From positions 1-8,920 of the forward strand of contig JAOZIC010000012.1 in NCBI GenBank assembly GCA_026014605.1: a stretch of 8,920 nucleotides of DNA. Reading direction: 5' to 3'. The stretch's first letter is position 1, and each line of letters starts with the position of its first letter. Below the pieces are notes generated by a model, which had not been told where the DNA came from, ran no database searches, and saw only the letters and a list, made by a program, of their open reading frames with translations. The DNA is from Candidatus Bathyarchaeota archaeon. Lineage in GTDB: Archaea > Thermoproteota > Bathyarchaeia > Bathyarchaeales > Bathyarchaeaceae. Both the position numbers and the translations under genes were made by a program. Shown here piece after piece: positions 1 to 4,875 of the stretch.

Positions 1-357
1 GCCCAAAAACAAGGGTTAGATGTTAAAAAAAGTGGAACATATGTCTGCATTGAAGGTCCAAGGTTTTCGACCAGAGCAGAATCACGGCTGTTTCAGATGT
101 GGAAAGCAGACATTGTTGGGATGACCTTGTATCCTGAGTGTGTTTTGGCAAAAGAGGCAGAGCTGTGTTATGTTTCGATTTCAATTGTTACGGACTACGA
201 TGTGTGGGCAGACAGTCCAGTGTCTACTAAGGAAGTTATTGAAAAGGCGAAAGAAAGTAACGAAAAATTAAGGAAACTGATTCTGGAAGCGATTCCAAAT
301 ATGCCCAAAACCATGTCTTGTGATTGTGGGTCTGCTCTAAAAGATGCCCTGATGTAG
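1..357 (+). CDS. mtnP: S-methyl-5'-thioadenosine phosphorylase, 3' part
   Basis: Only the last 118 residues are present; the reading frame is open from base 1, so the start lies upstream of the window. The family cleaves 5'-methylthioadenosine with phosphate to adenine and 5-methylthioribose-1-phosphate in the cytoplasm (purine and methionine salvage). Visible family signatures are GTYVCIEGPRFSTRAES near the 5' edge, then ADIVGMTLYPECVLAKEAEL and VTDYDVWA, which are the phosphate/nucleoside-site segments of the MTAP/PNP family. A CDC (Cys-X-Cys) pair sits near the C-terminus, as described for some archaeal MTAP and PNP enzymes. A broader purine nucleoside phosphorylase specificity cannot be excluded because the N-terminal part is missing. 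The gene converges on a phosphoribosyltransferase gene, and a hairpin overlaps its stop codon. Confidence 0.92.
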   Translation, partial: AQKQGLDVKKSGTYVCIEGPRFSTRAESRLFQMWKADIVGMTLYPECVLAKEAELCYVSISIVTDYDVWADSPVSTKEVIEKAKESNEKLRKLILEAIPNMPKTMSCDCGSALKDALM

Positions 358-381
358 TTGGGGCATTTTGTTTCTTTTTTT
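343..381. terminator. Terminator-like hairpin between convergent genes
   Basis: GATGCCCT (343-350) can pair with GGGGCATT (360-367), with two G-T wobbles and a 9-base loop that contains the MTAP stop codon. A T-rich run (366-381) follows on the plus strand, giving an intrinsic-terminator shape for the MTAP transcript. The T-run covers the stop codon of the opposing gene. The hairpin could also slow minus-strand transcription, but no equally good T-run follows it on that side. Confidence 0.55.
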
Positions 382-985
382 ATGTGTTGTTTCGTCGGTT
401 GATTTCTTTTAGTACATCGGTTATTGTTTCTTCTTTTATGTCGATGTCGTGGTTTTGTTTTAGTTCAGCCTTTATTTTTTTTACATCAGCTTCGGCGAGG
501 GGCATGTTGAGTCGTTTGCATAGTTTGGGAACTATGGTGCACATGTCTTCGGTGAAGTTCCATGGGAATGTTACCCAGACCCAAGGGAGTGTTTCTCCGA
601 CGTAGTCTGCTTCAAATTTGGCGCAGGTTAGGTGTTGGAGTGTGGCTGTTCGGATTTCGGATGGGTTTAATGTTTTGATGTAGTCTACGGTTACTTTCAT
701 GCTGTCGCCTGTGTCTGTTATGTCGTCTACGACTAGGACTTTTTTTCCGGTTAGGTCTACGTTCAGTTCGTGTTTGAGTTTAGCTGTTCCGTCTGGTGTT
801 GCGGTTACACCCCAGTGTTCAACTTTTATGCTTACTAGGTCTTTTACGCCAACAAAATCACACAAAACGCGAGCCAGTACCCAGCCACCTCTGGCTAAGC
901 CCACGATTATGTCTGGTTTGTAGCCTGAAGCGTTGATTTTGTCGGCTACTTTTCTTGCTAGGTTGTAAAAATAGTTCCAGTCCAT
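380..985 (-). CDS. Purine-type phosphoribosyltransferase (archaeal Gpt/Xpt-like)
   Basis: Cytoplasmic type I phosphoribosyltransferase of about 201 residues, the usual size for this family. It would join a purine base, or a related substrate, to PRPP. The PRPP-binding motif VLVVDDITDTGDSM is intact. Upstream is GLARGGWVLAR, the pyrophosphate-loop region, and downstream a WVTFPWNF segment typical of xanthine/guanine/hypoxanthine transferases. I chose the ATG at 985 (MDWNYFYNLARK) because homologues as I recall them begin close to this helix. An in-frame ATG at 1015 would add ten residues, and neither start has a convincing SD. The gene converges with MTAP, which releases adenine, so both fit purine salvage. 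The exact base specificity cannot be read from the sequence. Confidence 0.9.
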   Translation of the reverse strand: MDWNYFYNLARKVADKINASGYKPDIIVGLARGGWVLARVLCDFVGVKDLVSIKVEHWGVTATPDGTAKLKHELNVDLTGKKVLVVDDITDTGDSMKVTVDYIKTLNPSEIRTATLQHLTCAKFEADYVGETLPWVWVTFPWNFTEDMCTIVPKLCKRLNMPLAEADVKKIKAELKQNHDIDIKEETITDVLKEINRRNNT

Positions 986-1060
986 GATAAAACATTTAAA
1001 ATCTTCTGAGGTCATTGCAGAACCGCCAATTGTTAATTCTGTGTACTTCGTTTGGTTACT

Positions 1061-1073
1061 AATATTATATTTT
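1061..1073 (-). promoter_or_regulatory. TATA-like box for the phosphoribosyltransferase gene
   Basis: The minus strand reads AAAATATAATATT. Archaeal transcription usually starts about 25 bases downstream of the box, here near 1039, which leaves a short leader before either candidate ATG (1015 or 985). The region is AT-rich, so a chance match is possible. Confidence 0.4.
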
Positions 1074-1177
1074 CGGCACTTTCACACGACATTTTTTGGT
1101 TATGTCTTTTTGTTGACTTATTCAAAAAACGGGAATAGGTTTGAGAATACAATGAATTTGCATCCAGAATAACCCGC

Positions 1178-1188
1178 TAATATACAAA
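1178..1188 (+). promoter_or_regulatory. TATA-like box for the small membrane protein gene
   Basis: The sequence is TAATATACAAA. The expected transcription start is about 1205-1210, downstream of the ATG at 1199 but upstream of the ATG at 1220. This supports 1220 as the real start of the following gene. Confidence 0.4.
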
Positions 1189-1219
1189 AAACCGTTGTAT
1201 GTGTTGGTGGTGGGTGGAA

Positions 1220-1450
1220 ATGCAAACAAGCTTGGCAACTTTACTTTTCGTAACTTCTACGGTTATTCTGGCGTGTGTTGTTGTAGAATTTGCTGTTGTT
1301 GCCTTTGAGCAAACACTCGACACTGATTCCCCGCAGATGGACAGAATCCGAGAAATGGAAGACATGATTCTGAACCAAACAGACAACCTCTGGGACGAAA
1401 TCGAGACTTTAAACCAAACAGAACTACAAATACTCCAAGACCTGCCTTAG
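1220..1450 (+). CDS. Small single-helix membrane protein, unknown function
   Basis: I do not recognise this 76-residue protein. Residues about 5-30 form one long hydrophobic helix (LATLLFVTSTVILACVVVEF). An acidic, amphipathic tail with repeated Met/Leu/Ile/Glu spacing follows (DRIREMEDMILNQTDNLWDE), which could form a short coiled coil. There is no obvious signal-peptidase site, so it is probably an N-terminally anchored protein. I chose ATG 1220 over ATG 1199 because a GGTGG-rich SD-like stretch lies just before it and the upstream TATA-like box predicts transcription starting between the two ATGs. The first seven residues of the longer form (MCWWWVE) would be unusual. A T-rich run follows the stop. 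The pilin-like look of the helix is noted, but no processing motif is present. Confidence 0.62.
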   Translation: MQTSLATLLFVTSTVILACVVVEFAVVAFEQTLDTDSPQMDRIREMEDMILNQTDNLWDEIETLNQTELQILQDLP

Positions 1451-1457
1451 CAGCATC

Positions 1458-1464
1458 TTTTTTT
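1458..1464 (+). terminator. T-tract terminator after the small membrane protein gene
   Basis: Seven consecutive T residues start 8 bases after the stop codon, followed by an A-rich stretch. Archaeal RNA polymerase can terminate at such T-runs without a hairpin. Confidence 0.35.
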
Positions 1465-1601
1465 AATAAAAAAACTTCATCTTACTGTTTGTCAAGAAAC
1501 TTTGACCACTAGAAAATGAATTCATGTTTTGTTAGTCAAGATTTTTTTACAAAAATCCTTTTATCAAAACTTTACCTTATATAAAGGGTAGAGGGGAGAA
1601 G

Positions 1602-1730
1602 TTGGCGAACTCAGCACAGGAACTTGCTGAAAAACAATTAACGCCTTTATTGGATGAACATCTTTCATTGAAACGTATTCGGCGACGAAGCACCAAACTT
1701 GCCGCCATAAAAAAGAGACGACGAAAATAA
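1602..1730 (+). CDS. Small, highly basic protein (42 aa, TTG start)
   Basis: TTG at 1602 opens a 42-codon frame ending TAA. It is preceded by GAGGGGAG, a good SD about 4 bases upstream. The N-terminal half is mixed and acidic (ANSAQELAEKQLTPLLDEHL). The C-terminal half is strongly basic (KRIRRRSTK, then KKRRRK at the end), which suggests nucleic-acid or ribosome binding. I do not recognise the family. A TATA-like TTATATAAAG lies at 1577-1586, which is too close for a normal leader; a weaker AT-rich box near 1555-1565 would fit better. Coding support comes from the SD plus the organised charge pattern. A chance ORF of this length remains possible. Confidence 0.48.
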   Translation: MANSAQELAEKQLTPLLDEHLSLKRIRRRSTKLAAIKKRRRK

Positions 1731-2123
1731 GTATCAACGTTTAGGGTAAAAGCAAAGTTTGCACCTAGTTTTCAGCATCGACCATCCACGTTCTGTTAGC
1801 GTAGCCCCTAATTTCCTCCTTTTTTCTCAAAAACATGTTTAGGGTTGTATCATCATCTGTGTGAAAATTAGACGCCAAAGCTTTTTGTTGCTAATAAATT
1901 TCAGAAAAAACTTAGTTTTCAACAATGTACTGTTATTAGTATACTACTATGCAGCACAGAAGTGTGAATTAACAGTGTTGTTGCGAATTTGTAGGATGTT
2001 TAGTTTGGTATTAAAATTTAATCAGTACCCTAAGCATGAAACGTACAGAATTTGGGGATTTATTAGTCAAACGTAAGCGATTTTTGTAATAACGATTTTT
2101 ATTCTCGGCAAGAACGCACAAGC
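1731..2123. other. AT-rich stretch with no supported gene
   Basis: No ORF here has a ribosome binding site and a plausible protein. The frame opening at GTG 1861 encodes an irregular hydrophobic/basic sequence with no SD. A T-run (1820-1825) may end the preceding transcript. CGATTTTT occurs twice (2078-2085 and 2093-2100). A possible minus-strand gene remnant is listed separately. The stretch marks the boundary between the housekeeping genes and the surface-protein cluster. Confidence 0.5.
1765..1836 (-). other. Possible minus-strand gene remnant or micro-ORF
   Basis: A 23-codon minus-strand frame from ATG 1836 reads MFLRKKEEIRGYANRTWMV before its last few residues and stop. The frame stays open further upstream to about 1881 (…HTDDDTTLN) before meeting a stop. 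The amphipathic, charged composition looks more protein-like than its surroundings and resembles the C-terminal end of a longer protein. No SD is suitably placed for the ATG: the good AAGGAGG on this strand lies inside the frame. I cannot assign a family. It may be chance. Confidence 0.18.
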
Positions 2124-2146
2124 GAAATGTTTTTATGAGCATATCG
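2124..2146 (+). promoter_or_regulatory. Shared 23-nt promoter element, copy 1
   Basis: The element begins GAAATGTTTTTAT and ends CATATCG. It matches the copies at 3119 and 6527 at 20 of 23 positions each. The TTTTTAT core (2130-2136) is a TATA-type box that predicts transcription from about 2155-2160, just before the AGGAGG at 2163. Confidence 0.65.
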
Positions 2147-2170
2147 TGAACACTTGATAAACAGGAGGCA

Positions 2171-2200
2171 ATGTTCATCGTCTATGCTGAAGTGCCATGA
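2171..2200 (+). CDS. Leader mini-ORF 1 of the anchored surface protein gene
   Basis: Nine codons encode MFIVYAEVP, then TGA. AGGAGG (2163-2168) lies only two bases before the ATG, which is tight but is the first SD after the predicted transcription start. The stop overlaps the next mini-ORF's start in an ATGA (2197-2200). It could be a regulatory leader, or the SD could act on an unrecognised longer start: ATG 2184 is in frame with the main gene but 15 bases away. Translation is unproven. Confidence 0.3.
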   Translation: MFIVYAEVP

Positions 2201-2232
2201 GAACATGTTTTCAAAAGGGGTTATTCAGATGA
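2197..2232 (+). CDS. Leader mini-ORF 2 of the anchored surface protein gene
   Basis: Eleven codons encode MRTCFQKGLFR. The ORF starts in the ATGA that ends mini-ORF 1 and stops in a second ATGA (2229-2232) containing the start of the main gene. Ribosomes could therefore pass from one frame to the next by termination-reinitiation. The AAAAGGGG that probably serves the main gene lies inside it. Its reality depends on the leader hypothesis. Confidence 0.3.
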   Translation: MRTCFQKGLFR

Positions 2233-2765
2233 AAAAATGGATTCTAGTTTCAATGATGGTCATGGTAACGACATTGAGCGTTGTTATGCCCAGTATTACA
2301 TTGGCCGATAATGGTTTCGCCATTGGGCCTGCTCAACTTGAAGTTTCTGTTCCAGCGAATGGTAGCGCCACATGTTATGTTTACATTACTTCACACATCG
2401 ACGGAGAACTTACCGTCGGCACGGAAAACTTGTCGTTTATTGTCGAACCAAATACTATTGTAATCACGCCGACAGACGTAAGCCGAAAGGTTGCGCTTAC
2501 GGTGCATGGTAACGATACCTTGGATGCAGGTGACTATGCGGGCAAGCTGACGTTCCTTCTGCGGACCGGAAACAATGTTGCTTACGGGGTGAAAACTAAA
2601 ATTGATATCACCCAAGAAGGAGGGGGCGACACCAACCCGGATGATGGGCTCACTGATGATGTATTCCAGCGTAACCTGTTTTTGATTCTCGTAGTTGCTG
2701 GAATTGTTGTCGCTTTGACCATGGGTATCCTCATAGGCAGGAGAACGAGAAAACCTTCTGATTAG
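2229..2765 (+). CDS. Membrane-anchored surface protein with beta-sandwich ectodomain
   Basis: A 178-residue protein of unknown family. Residues 1-26 are a signal peptide (MKKW, hydrophobic core, cleavage expected after SITLA). Residues about 27-130 are rich in alternating hydrophobic and Thr/Val residues, as in an Ig-like or NEW3-like beta-sandwich (VPANGSATCYVYITS, then DAGDYAGKLTF). A short Gly/Asp linker leads to a C-terminal membrane helix at about 148-168 (LFLILVVAGIVVALTMGIL) with a positive RRTRK tail. The expected topology is ectodomain outside, tail inside. I chose ATG 2229 because the signal peptide begins there and GGGG (2217-2220) lies 8 bases upstream; in-frame ATG 2205 or 2184 would extend it. 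It carries the same promoter element as the CTD-bearing genes, so it may be their envelope partner; that is inference. Confidence 0.82.
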   Translation: MKKWILVSMMVMVTTLSVVMPSITLADNGFAIGPAQLEVSVPANGSATCYVYITSHIDGELTVGTENLSFIVEPNTIVITPTDVSRKVALTVHGNDTLDAGDYAGKLTFLLRTGNNVAYGVKTKIDITQEGGGDTNPDDGLTDDVFQRNLFLILVVAGIVVALTMGILIGRRTRKPSD

Positions 2766-2793
2766 TTTTGTTCAATCAAAAAACGGTTGACGG

Positions 2794-2816
2794 GGGGTTG
2801 CAAATAAAACCCCTTT
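2794..2816 (+). terminator. Hairpin terminator after the anchored surface protein gene
   Basis: GGGGTT (2794-2799) pairs perfectly with AACCCC (2808-2813) around an 8-base loop, followed by TTT. It lies about 30 bases past the stop codon and supports a single-gene transcript. Confidence 0.55.
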
Positions 2817-2855
2817 CTATCCCAATGCTGGATGGTTTATTTTGCTATTGCTTTT

Positions 2856-2893
2856 TCAGAGCCACATTCTTGAATGAAATGTGTGGGTTCTGA
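2856..2893. repeat. Imperfect inverted repeat in the spacer
   Basis: Outer arms TCAGA (2856-2860) and TCTGA (2889-2893) and inner arms CCACATT and AATGTG(T)GG can form an interrupted hairpin with the loop CTTGAATGA. Five Ts precede it, which on the minus strand would follow it. The function is unknown. Confidence 0.35.
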
Positions 2894-3118
2894 CGAAATG
2901 GTAAGCATTGAGTCGTGATATGATGCCTGTAACGACAGACCTCAAAGGCCTTGTGACCTGTTCAACAAGACGAAATCGGGAGATGTTATTGAATTTGAAT
3001 TGTTTTGACGGATTCAAGAGCTTTAGTTACGAAAACACCTATTTTGGAACATCAACTGGGAAAATTGTTGGTTTTGCAGTAAACTCTCATGGTAAATGAA
3101 CTGTATATCTGTGCAACA

Positions 3119-3141
3119 GAAATGTTTTTATAAACATAACG
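3119..3141 (+). promoter_or_regulatory. Shared 23-nt promoter element, copy 2
   Basis: The element begins GAAATGTTTTTAT and ends CATAACG. It differs from copy 3 at two positions and from copy 1 at three. The TTTTTAT core (3125-3131) predicts transcription from about 3155, leaving a leader of roughly 105 bases before the main gene at 3263. Confidence 0.65.
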
Positions 3142-3180
3142 CTCATACTGAAAACATGAGAGAAGGAGAAAGGGACACTG

Positions 3181-3261
3181 ATGTATATGAAAACATTTTG
3201 TCGCGAAAATAGTACTAATGTGAAACAAATCGAAGTAACGAACAAAAAAGGAGGGTTGTGA
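3181..3261 (+). CDS. Leader ORF abutting the molybdopterin-like protein gene
   Basis: 26 codons begin MYMKTFCRENS and end EVTNKKGGL. AAGGAG (3163-3168) and AGGG (3170-3173) lie upstream. The TGA is separated by one base (C) from the ATG of the main gene, and the main gene's AGGAGGG (3249-3255) is inside the ORF's last codons. Ribosomes finishing the leader would cover that site and could reinitiate. The second half resembles the leader before 8251: N-x-K-Q-x-E, then N-K-x-G-G and the stop. Since the two main genes are paralogues, the likeness may reflect duplication alone; translation is not proven. Confidence 0.4.
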   Translation: MYMKTFCRENSTNVKQIEVTNKKGGL

Positions 3262-3262
3262 C

Positions 3263-4807
3263 ATGAAAACAAAAACTATGACATTTGCAATGGTTTGCAT
3301 ATTAATGCTCTCTATTCTTCCATTAGCAATATCTCCGGTATTGGCAGCTGACGTTACAACGACGATTACCGTTACCAAGCTGGCCAACGATGGTACAACT
3401 GTTCTTGATCAAGTTACCGTAACTGTTGCGGAAATGATGGCGGGGACTCCAGATTTGCCCATTTTGGGAGATGGAGTGACACACTACTACTTCCAAGGAC
3501 CTACATTCGATCAGGAAAACATGTGGGATCAAACCGAACTGGTGAACGTTGACAGCCGAGATTATGGTGCATGCAAAGGAACAGACGTTAAAGACCTTTG
3601 TGAAAAACTTGCCTCTGGTGGGGCTTCACCTGGTGATGAAATCAGAATCAAGGCAATTGATGGCTTTTACAAAGACTTTGCTTATGAAGATGTCTATAAT
3701 CCAGAGCCAGAACAGGGTAAGCTTGGTATTAGTTGGTACACTGCGGATACTGCTGATGGCATAACTGGAGACGTAACTGACGGCTCTTATAGTACGGGTA
3801 TGCGTTCGATTTTCTTTGCTGAGACAACAAATCCCGACGGAAAATATGTGTTCGGCGCGTGGGACATGCATGAAACTCTGGCTGAAGAATACTGGCATTA
3901 CTACTTTGATGGTACCACTATGTGGCCTTCATCAAGCGGTCTTTCCGTGAAGTGGGTAAACCAAATCATCATCTACAGTTCAGAGGATGTACCGGAAACA
4001 GCTGATTGGCCTATAACCCTGACGGGCGCTAGTACATACACAATGGATCAGGCAGAGTTTGATGCCGGAGTTGAATGTCACCCAGAAACATGGTTTGACG
4101 TACCTGGTGGTGCAGAATTCTGGAGGGGCATTCCCTTATGGCGATTGGTGGGGTGCGTTGATGATGCAGTACACCACGGTGAAGGTGCCTTTAACGACGA
4201 GTTAGCAGCTGCTGGATACGAGGTTAAGGTTATCGGCTTTGACGGTTATAGCACAACCCTTGCAAGTGCCGATGTCGCTCGTAACGATGACATGATTGTC
4301 GCCAATTCGTTGGATGCCGAGGAACTACCAAGTGAATATTATCCACTTCGTTTGGTCGGACCTGGTCTTACTAGCGGTCAGAAAGTTGGTATGATTAAGG
4401 AGATTCAACTAGTTGGTCTACCCGAACCCGAGAATAGTGACTCATTAACTGCTACTGCCAATGTATCTCTTGCGTCAGTTGGTATTGATGTTGATCGGGA
4501 TAACATTGATTATGGTGACGTTGTTGCGGGCAGAAATTCGAGTGTGGAAACGGTGATAATTACTAACACTGGTAACATTGAGTGCGATGTAACCATGGAG
4601 GTTGACAGTGCTGACGTAATTGCTCAGGACTTCTACGAGCAGTCGCTATACATAGATGGCGTTCTCTACGACATTGATACAGTAATTGCCCGTATCGCGG
4701 TTGAAGGCTTATGGTTCGCTGAGACGCAGCTTCAAGTGCCAGCATCATGGACTGCGAATCTAGGAACTCAAGAAGCAACCTTCATCTTCTGGGCTGAAGC
4801 GTCATAG
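3263..4807 (+). CDS. Secreted sulfite-oxidase-fold (molybdopterin-like) protein with shared C-terminal domain
   Basis: A 514-residue exported protein. The signal peptide is about residues 1-28 (cleavage near SPVLA/AD). Domain 1, about 30-225, carries VTHYYFQGPTF (from about 72) and EYWHYYFDG (from about 209) and is shared with the gene at 8251. Domain 2, about 249-384, has the WRGIPLWRLVGCVDD and YYPLRLVGPGL pattern of the sulfite-oxidase/molybdopterin-oxidoreductase fold. Cys272 (ECHPETW) lies in its first part; whether it binds molybdenum is unknown. Residues 394-514 are the C-terminal domain shared with the next two proteins. There is no C-terminal membrane helix, so attachment must be by other means. 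AGGAGGG lies 7 bases before the ATG, inside a leader ORF. Function is unassigned; a redox enzyme or a structural surface protein are both possible. Confidence 0.85.
   Translation: MKTKTMTFAMVCILMLSILPLAISPVLAADVTTTITVTKLANDGTTVLDQVTVTVAEMMAGTPDLPILGDGVTHYYFQGPTFDQENMWDQTELVNVDSRDYGACKGTDVKDLCEKLASGGASPGDEIRIKAIDGFYKDFAYEDVYNPEPEQGKLGISWYTADTADGITGDVTDGSYSTGMRSIFFAETTNPDGKYVFGAWDMHETLAEEYWHYYFDGTTMWPSSSGLSVKWVNQIIIYSSEDVPETADWPITLTGASTYTMDQAEFDAGVECHPETWFDVPGGAEFWRGIPLWRLVGCVDDAVHHGEGAFNDELAAAGYEVKVIGFDGYSTTLASADVARNDDMIVANSLDAEELPSEYYPLRLVGPGLTSGQKVGMIKEIQLVGLPEPENSDSLTATANVSLASVGIDVDRDNIDYGDVVAGRNSSVETVIITNTGNIECDVTMEVDSADVIAQDFYEQSLYIDGVLYDIDTVIARIAVEGLWFAETQLQVPASWTANLGTQEATFIFWAEAS
4442..4804 (+). 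repeat. Shared 121-codon C-terminal domain, copy 1
   Basis: Residues 394-514 of the 3263 protein. Landmarks in order: ATANV, GIDVDRD, IDYGDVVAG, ITNTGN with a following Cys, FYEQSLYID, VIA.IAVEG, TQLQVP.SW, and the terminal IFWAEAS. The IDYG…ITNTGN pattern resembles ASH/Hydin-type beta-sandwich domains. Similarity to copies 2 and 3 is also clear at DNA level. Confidence 0.85.
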
Positions 4808-4820
4808 ATATCCGGGATAA

Positions 4821-4862
4821 AAGGAGAATAAGAGTCATATCAACTCTAATCCCCTTCTTTTT
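4821..4862 (+). terminator. Imperfect hairpin plus T-run between 3263 and 4876 genes
   Basis: AAGGAGAATAAGAGT (4821-4835) and ACTCTAATCCCCTT (4843-4856) form an interrupted stem around the loop CATATCA. TTTTT (4858-4862) follows. The 5' arm contains an AGGAG with no ATG, GTG or TTG at normal spacing. It may terminate transcription partially, or fold to control the phosphatase gene that starts 14 bases later. Confidence 0.45.
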
Positions 4863-4875
4863 GTGTCCGTCATTT

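Larger units (their letters stand above)
2766..3118. other. Gene-free spacer before the molybdopterin-like protein gene
   Basis: Apart from the terminator and one inverted repeat, I see no supported gene. The frame at 2908-3099 starts with TTG, has no SD and encodes an irregular sequence, so it was not called. Confidence 0.5.

Noticed and set aside
324..605. Plus-strand ORF opposite the phosphoribosyltransferase gene
   Set aside because: It is the complement of a gene with intact family motifs and shows no domain of its own; the Phe/Ser-rich translation is typical of an antisense shadow.
1812..1825. Strong ribosome-site-like AAAAAAGGAGGAAA on the minus strand
   Set aside because: No ATG, GTG or TTG follows at a usable distance; on the plus strand it is simply a pyrimidine run.
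1861..2076. 71-codon GTG-start ORF in the AT-rich spacer
   Set aside because: There is no SD, the translation is irregular and hydrophobic/basic, and its AT-richness differs from the real genes.
2908..3099. 63-codon TTG-start ORF in the spacer before 3263
   Set aside because: No ribosome site or recognisable feature. It ends just before the shared promoter element, consistent with non-coding DNA.
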